NCBI GenBank assembly: GCA_003221805.1
Contig: QHUA01000135.1
Span: 1-48,348, forward strand
From: Gemmatimonadota bacterium
Lineage (GTDB): Bacteria; Gemmatimonadota; Gemmatimonadetes; Gemmatimonadales; Gemmatimonadaceae
Length of the DNA: 48,348 nucleotides
Direction of reading: 5' to 3'
The notes beneath the pieces are model-generated. The model was not told the DNA's origin. It was given only the letters and a program-made list of their open reading frames with translations, and did no database searches. Both the position numbers and the translations under genes were made by a program. Shown here piece after piece: positions 40,083 through 48,348 of the stretch (positions are counted from its first letter, which is position 1; every line of letters begins with the position of its first letter).

Positions 40083-41837
40083 ATGTCACTAACCGGTCGC
40101 ATGCGAGCTATTGGAGCCCGGCCGCTGCTGCTCGGCAGCGCGCTCGTGGGCATCGTCGTCGTCTCGGCTCTCGCCGTGCGGGAGTCAATGAGCAATGCGC
40201 GCGAGCGTAAAGCGGCGGCGGAGCGTACGGTCAGAGACTACGCAATGTTCGCGAGCTACCTCTACGCGACCCGCGCGTATCTCTTTGCCCGCGAGCGCAC
40301 GTTCATGCCGTACGCGGTGTTTCACCTCGACCAGCCCTACGTGCGCAGTCAGCTGCCGCAGCTGTCGGTGATTCCAGCAATTCCCGACACGACTGAGCGC
40401 TGTGGACCGGGCTGGACGATCTACAGATTCCGCATCGATCTCCCGTCGCGCAACGTTCAGTACCTTGGCGTGCCACCGCACCCGGTGGTCGACAAAATCA
40501 TCCGCGATTCGATTCCCAAGCTCGCAAATCAGCCGTGGTTGAAGGCGGCGGGCTTTGGCTATCTCTTCGTCGAGCCGCCCAGCGGCCGCGAATCCATCTC
40601 CTACGTTCGTACGCTCGATTCCGCCGGGACGGTTCTCGCCGTGTACGGCTATCGCTCGTGTTACGGCGTGCGGGATACGACCGATTACAGTCAGATGCAC
40701 AGGGTGGTGCGAGTGCTCCCGCCGATGGTACCCGGCTACTCAGTCGAGGGAATGACCTCCGTCCTCGGCGTGGCCAAGACCGACCGCTCGACAACCATTC
40801 TGCGATCGAGCTCGGCAAGAGAGGAGGAGTACATGCGCGGCAGGTGGCCAGCCGGAATGCCGGCCGATTCGTTGTTCACCTTGACGGTGACCGATGATCA
40901 GGGGAGAACCATCTTCCAGGCTCCGAAGGGTGGGAGCACTTCCGCGAAGATCTATGGCGTTTCACCGCTCGGCTACGTCGGGGGCGTGCGATTCTGGGTC
41001 AACCTGCGACCGGACGTCGCCAAGTTCCTCGTCGCCGGCGGAATCCCCGAGTCGCACGTTCCCATGTCGTGGCTTCTCCTCGCGGGAAGCGTCGTGCTGG
41101 CCATCGCCGGCTTTGCCTCGCTGCGCAGTGAAGTTCGGCTGGTAAACTCGCGTCAACGTTTTCTCGCCAACGTCTCCCACGAGCTGCGCACGCCGCTGCA
41201 ACAGATCCTGATGTTCGTGCAGCTGCTCCGGCTGGGGCGGACACGGACCGACGACGAGCGGGACCGCTCGCTCGAGATCATCGAGCGTGAAACGCATCGC
41301 CTGATTGCGTTGTCCAATTCAGTATTGGCGGCCGCGCGACCAGAGCTGCAGCTCAAATCCGCTGCGGTCGACGTTGGGCACGTTGCCGAGACGGCGGCAG
41401 ACTTTTTCACACCTTTGGCGGAAGCCCGGAAGATGCGCATTCTGCTCGACGTTCCCGAGCCCGCGATAGCGCGCGGCGATCCCGGCGCCATCCGTCAGAT
41501 TCTGATCAACGTACTCGACAACGCCGCCAAGTACGGGCCAATCGGTCAGACGATCACCATCGGCGTCAGAAATGAGCCGAGTGCGGTCCGACTCTGGGTC
41601 GATGACTGTGGGCCGGGAATTCCAATGTCGGAACGGCAGAACGTGTGGAAGCCGTTCGTCCGTCTGGGCGGCACCGTTGACGACAGCACGGGTGGCGCAG
41701 GACTCGGCCTGTCGATCGTCCACGATCTGGCGGCGGCGATGGAAGCGACGGTCGATCTGGCGGAGAGACCGACCGGTGGGACCAGGTTCACGCTCAATCT
41801 GCAGCGGAGCCTGAATGGGACCGGAGGTGAATCATGA
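40083..41837 (+). CDS. Sensor histidine kinase with periplasmic domain
   Basis: One membrane helix near the N-terminus (about 14-32) and one at about 328-348 flank a periplasmic sensor region of about 290 residues that I do not recognise and that contains three Cys. The kinase core has phosphoacceptor His366 in NVSHELRTPLQQIL, an N box (NVLDNAAKYGP), DDCGPGIP and GGAGLGLSIVHDLAA. It is coupled to its response regulator (ATGA overlap) and divergent from the SusC operon, so control of that operon is a fair inference. Confidence 0.9.
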   Translation: MSLTGRMRAIGARPLLLGSALVGIVVVSALAVRESMSNARERKAAAERTVRDYAMFASYLYATRAYLFARERTFMPYAVFHLDQPYVRSQLPQLSVIPAIPDTTERCGPGWTIYRFRIDLPSRNVQYLGVPPHPVVDKIIRDSIPKLANQPWLKAAGFGYLFVEPPSGRESISYVRTLDSAGTVLAVYGYRSCYGVRDTTDYSQMHRVVRVLPPMVPGYSVEGMTSVLGVAKTDRSTTILRSSSAREEEYMRGRWPAGMPADSLFTLTVTDDQGRTIFQAPKGGSTSAKIYGVSPLGYVGGVRFWVNLRPDVAKFLVAGGIPESHVPMSWLLLAGSVVLAIAGFASLRSEVRLVNSRQRFLANVSHELRTPLQQILMFVQLLRLGRTRTDDERDRSLEIIERETHRLIALSNSVLAAARPELQLKSAAVDVGHVAETAADFFTPLAEARKMRILLDVPEPAIARGDPGAIRQILINVLDNAAKYGPIGQTITIGVRNEPSAVRLWVDDCGPGIPMSERQNVWKPFVRLGGTVDDSTGGAGLGLSIVHDLAAAMEATVDLAERPTGGTRFTLNLQRSLNGTGGES

Positions 41838-42592
41838 TGACACACGCCTGGCACGCGCCGGGTAGCGAGAACGGCCGCGGGAACGCAATCGGCCGCTCGA
41901 TATTGATCGTCGAGGATAATGAGACTCTGGCTCTCGGACTGCGCACCAGCCTCGAGGTCGAGGGTTACAAGGTTGATTGCGTTACCGATGGAGCCCTGGC
42001 TCTCGAATGGCTCGACGAGCACGAGACCGATCTAATCGTGCTCGACCTGATGTTGCCAGGTGTGAACGGCTACGAGGTGCTGCGACGTTATCGGTCGAAT
42101 GGTGGATCCGCGGCCGTACTGATTCTTTCCGCGCGCGATCAGGAAGTCGACAAGGTGCAGGGCTTCCGCATCGGTGCCGATGATTACGTAGTGAAGCCGG
42201 TGGGTGTGCTGGAATTTCTGGCGCGCGTGGAAGCTATCATGCGACGCGTTACGCCGTTCGGGAAATCACTTGGTAACGACGGCGCACAACGAAGTCAGCA
42301 CCGTTTCTCCGACGTCGTCGTCGACCTGCGGACGAGAACGGTTCAGCGCAGCGGCAGGACGGTCGAGCTGAGTCCGATGGAATTCGACTTTCTGGCGTAT
42401 CTGATCGAATCCGGCGGCGACATCGTCTCACGCGAGACGCTGATGCGCCAGGTCTGGCGCTATAGCAATGGCGTGACTTCCCGCACCGTCGACCAGCACG
42501 TGGCGCGACTGCGCAACAAGCTCGAGCCGGACCCGGCCCAGCCTCGCCATCTGATCACCGTGCGCAAGGCGGGGTATCGCTTTCAGACGTAG
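41834..42592 (+). CDS. OmpR-family response regulator
   Basis: A receiver domain (about 22-135, acidic ED at 27-28, phosphoacceptor Asp71 in LIVLDLMLPG, LSARD, Lys in DDYVVKPVG) is followed by a winged-helix DNA-binding domain (about 152-250, SPMEFDFLAYLIESGGDIVS, then RTVDQHVARLRNKLE and YRFQT). It forms a two-component pair with the kinase at 40083. The stop codon is followed directly by a 136-bp inverted repeat. Confidence 0.92.
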   Translation: MMTHAWHAPGSENGRGNAIGRSILIVEDNETLALGLRTSLEVEGYKVDCVTDGALALEWLDEHETDLIVLDLMLPGVNGYEVLRRYRSNGGSAAVLILSARDQEVDKVQGFRIGADDYVVKPVGVLEFLARVEAIMRRVTPFGKSLGNDGAQRSQHRFSDVVVDLRTRTVQRSGRTVELSPMEFDFLAYLIESGGDIVSRETLMRQVWRYSNGVTSRTVDQHVARLRNKLEPDPAQPRHLITVRKAGYRFQT

Positions 42593-42728
42593 CCGCGATT
42601 ACTTGGTTGTTGCTTGCTGTCGCTGCGAGGCCGCGCTAACCGCTTTCGCTCGGGTTGATTGGGTGTCTCAAAAGACATAGGCAGCGGTTAGCGCGGCTTT
42701 TCGCGTAGCGACAGAGCTACAATCGCGG
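42593..42728. repeat. Long inverted repeat between convergent genes
   Basis: Outer CCGCGATT (42593-42600) pairs with AATCGCGG (42721-42728). Next, CTGTCGCTGCGAG (42617-42629) pairs loosely with CGCGTAGCGACAG (42702-42714), and a perfect 15-bp stem GCCGCGCTAACCGCT (42630-42644) pairs with 42683-42697. The loop is about 38 nt. The element starts immediately after the response regulator stop and overlaps the last 12 bp of the convergent IS110-like gene. It may be a bidirectional 3' structure, though no T tract follows. Confidence 0.75.
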
Positions 42729-43592
42729 AAAATATGGGGCGACGATCGGGAGATTGACGGCGCGGCGCCAGGCGAGCCAGAGATCGCGCAGGAAGACTTT
42801 CTCCATACGGCGCAAGGCAGAAAGGTGACTGTGCTTGGGCGTCCAGCCTGGACGCAGTTTGGCCAGTCTCTCTCGCTCTGAATCGTAGAACGTTCTATAG
42901 TCGCTGCCACAGCGCAGCAGCGAGACCCCGATCAGATAGCACGATTTGCGGGCGTGGGAATCGTAGCCCTTGCGCCCGCCGAGTGCGCTGCGACGAGGAG
43001 CAACCCGCGTCGCCTGCTCATCACTCACAGCCTGCAGTCGTCCCGAACATTCGCGCAACGACGAGCGGGCATAGTGCGGCTCGTGGAGCTTGTATCCAAT
43101 GGGATACGCGACTTCAAGCTTGCAGCGCGAGCAGCGATAGGCGACACCAGGAATCGTCGCCAACCCACAGTAGGCCCAGAACGCAGATGGAGTCTTGGCG
43201 CGAGCGACATCAAGCCTCGAAAGCAGTCGGGCGGCGAGCAGGTGTCCGACGCCTTTCTTCGTCTCGAGCCACGGCCATGCCGGATGCTGTTCGATCACCT
43301 CGCGCAACGACTCGGCCGCATCGGCTTCATCGGTCGCTGCCCTGGCGTAAGCGCGCTCGAGAACTCTTGGGGCGCCGGCGGCGTTGCCCTGCGCAATCAG
43401 CTTCAGCAACGCATCGGGCTTTTCTACTCTGCTTCTGGTACGGGCGACGGTCCTCCCCTGGAAAATTGCACGCAGACGTTCGCCGTGCGAGACACGTGAC
43501 CGCTGCGCTTCCTCAAACAGCTGATAAAGCAGCCGGAGGTCGTGCCCGGATTGGTCGGGTGCAGGGGAGAACCTTTCTAACGAGATCGCCAT
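42717..43592 (-). CDS. IS110-related (Tnp_20-like) protein without the DEDD domain
   Basis: The centre of this 291-residue protein resembles the C-terminal transposase domain of IS110/IS116/IS902 elements: KKGVGHLLAARLLSRLD (a helix-hairpin-helix), KTPSAFWAYCGLATIPG, and later GYDSHARKSCYLIGVSLLR. The N-terminal DEDD/RuvC-like catalytic domain of IS110 enzymes is missing. Between the two blocks there is a possible zinc-ribbon-like insert (CSRC, with His and a further Cys). It is single copy here and lacks recognisable IS ends, so it could be a decayed or domesticated relative. Confidence in the family is moderate. Confidence 0.55.
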   Translation of the reverse strand: MAISLERFSPAPDQSGHDLRLLYQLFEEAQRSRVSHGERLRAIFQGRTVARTRSRVEKPDALLKLIAQGNAAGAPRVLERAYARAATDEADAAESLREVIEQHPAWPWLETKKGVGHLLAARLLSRLDVARAKTPSAFWAYCGLATIPGVAYRCSRCKLEVAYPIGYKLHEPHYARSSLRECSGRLQAVSDEQATRVAPRRSALGGRKGYDSHARKSCYLIGVSLLRCGSDYRTFYDSERERLAKLRPGWTPKHSHLSALRRMEKVFLRDLWLAWRRAVNLPIVAPYFPRL

Positions 43593-43661
43593 ACAGTAGT
43601 CGGAGCGGCATTAGTGGTTTCTTACCTAGCAACGCTAAACTGCGTGACGCGGGCACATTGT

Positions 43662-43676
43662 TTACGATCCGTAAAT
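43662..43676. promoter_or_regulatory. Small perfect dyad upstream of the IS110-like gene
   Basis: TTTACG-ATC-CGTAAA is a perfect 6-bp inverted repeat 70 bp before the start codon at 43592, in an AT-richer stretch. It could be an operator. The remaining 150-bp gap shows nothing else. Confidence 0.3.
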
Positions 43677-43745
43677 ATTTGGAAGCGAAATCCGGCAAGG
43701 GGCGGATTGGGAGACCTACTGCGGATTGCTAACTAGCCGCGGTCT

Positions 43746-44156
43746 CTAGACGAGCCGCATGTAGCGGCAGGAGTTGAGCAAGACGAGCGTCGTCAGTGAC
43801 AGAGCGACGAGGCTGGCGCCGAGGAAGACGAAGACGTAGCCGAACTGTCGCGGCATCCGGGGGTGAGTTCTGATACCGAACATCTGCGACGCGCCACCGC
43901 GGGCCACGACGAAGCCGGTGGAGATGACGTGCACCCCGAGCGCAGTGACGATCGCCGCCAACAGCGCGCCCTCCAGCCAGAGATAAATCCGGAGTCCCGG
44001 GAACGACCACCGGGCGAGAACAAACTGATCGGCGGCGGATAGCCCACTCAAATCCATCATCAGGAATCCGCCGACGACAGCGACGGCGATGAACCCGAGC
44101 ATCCAGATGAGGATGTGCGGCGTGATGCGGAGTTTTTCGCGAAGAGTTTCTGGCAT
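43746..44156 (-). CDS. Hypothetical membrane protein
   Basis: The 136-residue protein has three predicted membrane helices: ILIWMLGFIAVAVVGGFLMM (about 14-34), LEGALLAAIVTALGVHVIST (about 62-82) and YVFVFLGASLVALSLTTLVL (about 107-127). A loop segment ARGGASQMFGIRTHPRMPRQ separates the last two. I do not recognise the family. It is 74 bp downstream of the PQQ-dehydrogenase fusion and on the same strand, so it may belong to its transcript. Confidence 0.6.
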   Translation of the reverse strand: MPETLREKLRITPHILIWMLGFIAVAVVGGFLMMDLSGLSAADQFVLARWSFPGLRIYLWLEGALLAAIVTALGVHVISTGFVVARGGASQMFGIRTHPRMPRQFGYVFVFLGASLVALSLTTLVLLNSCRYMRLV

Positions 44157-44230
44157 TGGCCGATCAGTCTCTATTGCAATTCCCTTCCATCACGACGAAC
44201 GCTCGACGTGACCGGCAACCGTGACTCGGC

Positions 44231-46969
44231 TCAACCCCGCGAGCAACCCTCGAACTTCTCGACCAGTCTGCTCCCCGCCGACGAATGGCTCATTCCTACT
44301 GTCGGATTCCCACCAACGAGATAAACCGCTCCCTTGAAGACGACCGCCCGCGCGTAGTTTCGCGCCGAGGGCATGGGCTCGGCCTTCTCCCACCCATCGC
44401 GTTTCGGATTGAGCCGCAAAACCTCGTCGAGCGTCGTTTTCCTGGCTTGCGATTCTCCACCGAATACGTAAATGGTCCCGCAGTGTACCGCCGCCCCGGC
44501 AGTGCCGCGCGGCTCGATCGACGGTCCCGCACTCCACCTGTCGACCGCTGGATCGTAGATCTCGACGTCCCCAAAATCCCCCGGCCCGCTGCGTCCGCCA
44601 ATCGAGTAGAGCTTTCCATCGAATGCGACGGCGGCTGGACTTCCTTTCGATCGGGAGAGTGGCGCGCGATCCGTCCACTTGTTGATCGCGGGATCGTACT
44701 CCGAGTGATCGGCGAGAGTCGATCGGGAATTTCCTCCGCCGATGACGTGGATCTTTCCATCCAATACCACCGCCGCGTGCCCGCCCCTCGGCGCGGGTAA
44801 CGGTGCTGCGTCGCTCCATGTGTGCGGGCCGGTGTCGTATATCAGCACATCGGACGTCGGCACGTTGGTTGTCGTCTTGAATCCGCCGATGACGTAGATG
44901 CGCTTGCCGATCGCCACCGCTGCAGGAGCATTCAGGCCGTCGCCAGGGAGTTTGGTCTCGTCGCGCCAGGCATCGCCATCGTATCGCTCGACATCGAGCA
45001 CCGGCGCGCCACCTTCGCCAGTGCCGCCAATCGCGTAGATCGCGTCCCCGGTGCTGACGACCGCGTGCGCCGATCGCGCATGGAGCAATGGCGCTGCGGG
45101 CTGCCACGCTATCGAGCGCGGCAATGCGAACGCTATGATCGCATCGCCGGCCCCCCAAGTTTCGCCATCGCCGCCGGCCGCGACGACGACATACTGTCTT
45201 CCATCTCCTCCGCGGTAAGTCATCGGCGTGGCTTTGCCGGAGGCAGGGAGATCAGCGTGCCATAGCTCGCGACCCGTCTCGATGTCGAATGCGCGAAACT
45301 GCCGATCGATCGTCGCCGCCATGAAGACGAGCCCGCCCGCAGTGACGATCGCACCGCCGAGGGTGGGCGCGATCGGCGTCGTCCATGCTTTGGTTCCGGA
45401 CTTCAGATCCATTGCCACGAGCTCGCCGGGAGGCATTGGCGTGCACGGCGTCGCTGGAGGAACGAAGAGAATCCGGCGGCGCATGATGTAGGGTGTACCG
45501 CGCATCACCGTGTAGTCGTAGCCCATTCGTGATCGCGATTGGCGCAAAGTATCGAGCTTCACTCCCGCCAATGGGATCAGCTGCACCGCGGCCGCCAATC
45601 GATTCACCGGCACGACGGCAATCTGCCGCACGGGATCGAACGCAACACCGCCCCAGTGCGCGCCTCCGATATTCGATGGGACCACTATCGTTCCCTCGAG
45701 ACTCGGCGGCGTGAAAATCCCCTCGTTGCGCAACCCCCGCGTCAGCGTTTGACACGCAGTGTCGGGGGACTTCCCATCCCAGCCGTGCGGGCTCAACGGT
45801 GGCAGTGATGAGAATGGCTGCGTCGGCCAGGCGCGCTCCCCAGGGACCGTGCTCGCTGGGACCGGGCGCTCTTCCACCGGAAAAATTGGCGCGCCCGTCT
45901 CCCGGTTGAGTACGAACATCATTCCCGTCTTCGTCGTCTGAATCACCGCCGGCTGACCCTTAACCGTGGCGAGGAGTGGCGGCGACGCGTTGTCATAATC
46001 CCAGAGGTCGTGGTGCACGGTCTGGAAGTGCCAGACGACTTTGCCGGTCGACGCGCGCAACGCCACGATCGAGCTCGCGTAATCATTCCGCCCAAGGCGG
46101 CGCCCGCCGTAGTAGTCCGGGCTCGGCGAGCTGGTCGGGACGAAAACGAGATCGCGCTCCGGATCGGCGGCGATGACTGACCACGCGTTAGATGCGCCAG
46201 TTCGATGGGCGTCGCTTCCCTCCCAACTATGAAATTCGGGGTCGGCCGTATTCTGCGGCACTGGATCCCAGCTCCATTTGAGCTGGCCGGTGCGAGCATC
46301 GTAGGCGCGGACCTCGCCGCTGGCGGCATCGGTGCGATTGTTGTCGGCGACTGCCGATCCAACGATCACCAATCCGTTGACGACCGCGGGCGGTGACGTC
46401 ACCTCGTACTCGGCGAATTCGAATGGGGCGTTGCGCAATCCCTTTCGCAGATCGACAGTGCCAAGATTTCCGAAGTCCATCACCAACGTTCCATTGCTGG
46501 CATTGACGGCGATCAAGCGACCGTCGGTGGTCGCCATGTAGATGCGATCGTTCCAGAAGGACACGCCGCGAGTGGTGAAGTCGCCAAAGCCCGAACGTGG
46601 CGGAACCTTGGCGTCGTATTGCCACTTCACGGCGCCATTCACTGGATCGAGCGCGACGAGCTCACCGAGTGGCGTCGAGACGTAGAGCGTGTGGTTGATC
46701 ATCAGCGGCGTCACTTCCAGCGACCGCTTCATGTCTCTAGTCGCCAGTGGCTCGCCGGTGTGATAAGTCCATGCCACCGTCAGACGCGAAACGTTATCGC
46801 GATTGATGTCGCTCAGAGCGGAATAGCGTGAGCCGTAGACATCGTGCCCATAAGCGCGCCATTCACCGTCGGCGATTCCTTGCGCGCTGCTCACCGGGGG
46901 AAAACCGACTGCAGCGATAAGTGTGACGAGGTGGGCGATTGCGTTGAACTGGCGCAGGTGTGAGCTCAT
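44231..46969 (-). CDS. PQQ-dependent dehydrogenase fused to a Kelch beta-propeller
   Basis: A signal peptide (about 1-29, ending SSAQ) leads to a quinoprotein propeller (about 36-620): WRAYGHDVYGSRYSALSDIN, ALDPVNGAVKWQYDAK, FQTVHHDLWDYDNASPPLLA and FDIETGRELWHADLPASGKA, as in periplasmic quinoprotein glucose or alcohol dehydrogenases. Residues about 625-905 form six Kelch repeats (for example AVVLDGKIHVIGGGNSRST and WSDAAPLPAPRGGHAAVV). There is no heme c motif and no membrane anchor, so it should be soluble in the periplasm. PQQ enzymes oxidise alcohols or aldoses; the Kelch part may bind a partner or glycan. The fusion of the two domains is unusual. Confidence 0.88.
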   Translation of the reverse strand: MSSHLRQFNAIAHLVTLIAAVGFPPVSSAQGIADGEWRAYGHDVYGSRYSALSDINRDNVSRLTVAWTYHTGEPLATRDMKRSLEVTPLMINHTLYVSTPLGELVALDPVNGAVKWQYDAKVPPRSGFGDFTTRGVSFWNDRIYMATTDGRLIAVNASNGTLVMDFGNLGTVDLRKGLRNAPFEFAEYEVTSPPAVVNGLVIVGSAVADNNRTDAASGEVRAYDARTGQLKWSWDPVPQNTADPEFHSWEGSDAHRTGASNAWSVIAADPERDLVFVPTSSPSPDYYGGRRLGRNDYASSIVALRASTGKVVWHFQTVHHDLWDYDNASPPLLATVKGQPAVIQTTKTGMMFVLNRETGAPIFPVEERPVPASTVPGERAWPTQPFSSLPPLSPHGWDGKSPDTACQTLTRGLRNEGIFTPPSLEGTIVVPSNIGGAHWGGVAFDPVRQIAVVPVNRLAAAVQLIPLAGVKLDTLRQSRSRMGYDYTVMRGTPYIMRRRILFVPPATPCTPMPPGELVAMDLKSGTKAWTTPIAPTLGGAIVTAGGLVFMAATIDRQFRAFDIETGRELWHADLPASGKATPMTYRGGDGRQYVVVAAGGDGETWGAGDAIIAFALPRSIAWQPAAPLLHARSAHAVVSTGDAIYAIGGTGEGGAPVLDVERYDGDAWRDETKLPGDGLNAPAAVAIGKRIYVIGGFKTTTNVPTSDVLIYDTGPHTWSDAAPLPAPRGGHAAVVLDGKIHVIGGGNSRSTLADHSEYDPAINKWTDRAPLSRSKGSPAAVAFDGKLYSIGGRSGPGDFGDVEIYDPAVDRWSAGPSIEPRGTAGAAVHCGTIYVFGGESQARKTTLDEVLRLNPKRDGWEKAEPMPSARNYARAVVFKGAVYLVGGNPTVGMSHSSAGSRLVEKFEGCSRG

Positions 46970-47051
46970 TGGTGTCCGGCGGAGATTGACGCTCCTAACC
47001 TAGACCCGTGCCTTACTTGCACAAGAACTCACCGCGGCATTTACGAGACCG

Positions 47052-48348
47052 TCACATCGGGAGGACGGCTATCTGCAACGTTCTCCCGTGCAATGAGATT
47101 TTCGCGTGCGCCGCCTGAACGCTCGCCCGCGGGGCATCGAGATGCACGTTCGCGGCGTTGTCGATCACCTGGCCGTCTGTGAGCGTCGCCGGTGATCCGG
47201 AGACTGTCAGTTTCACGTCTTGCATTGGGCCGATCACTGCTCGCACCGTCCCAGCCTCGTCATCGTGCACCGACGGCACGTTGAATTCGCTGGTGAAGGA
47301 CGAGCCGACGCACGGTCGCCACCAACGCGTCTGCATCTGAACTGTCGGCGAGACCTGCAGGTGATTCTGCGGATCGAAGCCGCAGACGTGGAAATCCTTA
47401 GCCGGTAGACCCGCCGCCGATATCTCAAGCAGTACGCCGGGAGCGGAGAGGACGCTATCGACCTGCTTCGATCTCAACGCCACGAGATTAGCCACGCGCG
47501 CCGCCGCTTCGCTCCCAGCCGCACCAGTATCGAGGCGAGAGACCGCCGTGCGAAATGCCGCGCGCTGCGGATCGTCGAGGCCGGAGGCAATCGCCAGCGC
47601 GTCCTGCAGCGTCTGATTCTGCTCCATCAGCTGTTGCTTCCAATTCGCTGGTCCAATCGCGTCGAGCAGCAACGCCTGGGCGGGACCAGTCTGATAGAAT
47701 CGCAGCCGGAACGACTGCTTGACGTTGGTGGTCAGTCGCGCCAAGTCGGTGACGCGATCAGCCAGCGTTTTCTTCGCGCCGGCCCGGGTTGCAGCGGACA
47801 CCTCCGGATCAGTCGCCAGCAGCTGGAGCGCACGCACCAGCGCGTACTCGGCAAATCCTTCGTTCAGCTCGCTAGCCTGCTCGAACCCGGCGAAGTTTGA
47901 ATCGAGGAGTGACTGTCGGGCTCTTCTCAGCGCCACGAACTCTCGCGCCAGCTCGCGTTTGCGGGCGACGGATTTCTCCCGCAGCGCGTCGCTGAGAAGT
48001 CTCCCCTCGAGGGACCACAGCGCTTCGTTCTTCACGCCGAAGATTGGATAGCTCGCAACATAGAATGAGTTCTCTCCGTAGCCGAAGCGGCGGCCCGGCC
48101 GCTGCGAGACACGCTCGAAGACGTGAAACGCTTCGTGGAATGCGAGCGGAACGACTACTTCGGTGGCAAGCGAAGACACCACTACCTGCGCGACGGCTCG
48201 ATCCGCGATCGATGTGCCGGTGTTGGCAGCGCCAAGATTTGGCTGACTGATCCAGGCCGCATTCAGAACACCGCCGACGCTCTCGAAACCGGTTGGTAGC
48301 GCTCCACGCCAGTTGAATAGCACCGTGCCTCGCTGTGGAAACACGTAG
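47052..48348 (-). CDS. HExxH metalloprotease-like protein, 5' end outside the window
   Basis: The frame is open to the window edge (at least 431 residues seen), so the N-terminus is missing. A zinc-type motif HEAFH occurs in PLAFHEAFHVFERVSQR, followed about 100 residues later by ELNEGFAEY, which could supply the third ligand Glu, as in gluzincins. The middle is helical with many Arg and Ala, and the C-terminal part (about 330-430) looks like an all-beta domain (VRAVIGPMQDVKLTVSGSPA). Family unknown. It lies 82 bp upstream of the PQQ-dehydrogenase fusion on the same strand; the gap holds no clear signal. Confidence 0.6.
   Translation of the reverse strand, partial: YVFPQRGTVLFNWRGALPTGFESVGGVLNAAWISQPNLGAANTGTSIADRAVAQVVVSSLATEVVVPLAFHEAFHVFERVSQRPGRRFGYGENSFYVASYPIFGVKNEALWSLEGRLLSDALREKSVARKRELAREFVALRRARQSLLDSNFAGFEQASELNEGFAEYALVRALQLLATDPEVSAATRAGAKKTLADRVTDLARLTTNVKQSFRLRFYQTGPAQALLLDAIGPANWKQQLMEQNQTLQDALAIASGLDDPQRAAFRTAVSRLDTGAAGSEAAARVANLVALRSKQVDSVLSAPGVLLEISAAGLPAKDFHVCGFDPQNHLQVSPTVQMQTRWWRPCVGSSFTSEFNVPSVHDDEAGTVRAVIGPMQDVKLTVSGSPATLTDGQVIDNAANVHLDAPRASVQAAHAKISLHGRTLQIAVLPM

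Noticed and set aside
43593-43745. Left end of a complete IS110 element
   Set aside because: No sequence matching the other flank and no duplicated target could be seen, so I do not call an insertion sequence.

Overview
This looks like about 48 kb of ordinary chromosome from a GC-rich, Gram-negative soil bacterium, most likely a member of the Gemmatimonadota. That placement is inferred from protein style, not from a marker gene. The supporting signs are a SusC/SusD pair in a high-GC background, a secreted S9 peptidase, paired M16 peptidases, many small lipoproteins with glycine-rich linkers, and an F0 operon of the atpZ-atpI-atpB-atpE-atpF-atpH type. I see no rRNA, tRNA, CRISPR array, prophage or complete insertion sequence.

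Layout. 1-5267: the start of an acyl-CoA dehydrogenase, a SprT-like metalloprotease, a metallophosphoesterase, a lipoprotein, the carbon-starvation transporter CstA, and a small frameshifted lipoprotein. 5264-9089: a KimA-type potassium importer divergent from a KdpE regulator and a short KdpD-like kinase. 9132-11650: a secreted S9 peptidase translationally coupled to a YbdD/YjiX protein, the usual small partner of CstA. 11728-16929 (minus strand): two paralogous small exported proteins, a glycine-rich lipoprotein, an MFS transporter, and a sugar-phosphate nucleotidyltransferase coupled to a cupin sugar-phosphate isomerase. 17001-23611: a broken UbiB/AarF kinase gene, an APH-like kinase, a quinone oxidoreductase, and a catalytic plus a non-catalytic M16 peptidase. 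24000-28171: a MacA/MacB-permease/TolC-like export operon with no ATPase in view. 28272-31425: the F0 and delta part of ATP synthase, with a textbook Rex-type dyad just upstream. 31645-34543: a BsuPI-domain protein, a MarR-GNAT fusion regulator with its own probable operator, and two small proteins. 34759-42592: a SusC-SusD-lipoprotein operon divergent from a histidine kinase/response regulator pair. 42717-48348: an IS110-related orphan protein, a membrane protein, a PQQ-dehydrogenase/Kelch fusion, and a partial HExxH protein.

The genes suggest themes of nutrient scavenging (peptidases, CstA/YbdD, SusCD, PQQ dehydrogenase), potassium homeostasis, redox-linked control of energy metabolism, and envelope export.

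The most unusual non-coding signal is a set of intergenic sequences built of 7-bp units, often touching a stop codon and often folded into long imperfect inverted repeats (187-402, 11662-11689, 20726-20760, 23705-23992, 32122-32141, 33230-33264, 33875-34002). Other notable signals are the Rex-like dyad at 31446-31463, an untranslated-leader hairpin that hides a ribosome binding site at 12283-12338, and the CstA/YbdD and KimA/KdpDE gene arrangements. I did not find a clear anti-phage or otherwise wholly new multi-gene system. The strongest candidates for something undescribed are the heptamer elements, the paralogous WYNRDL family and the IS110-like orphan.
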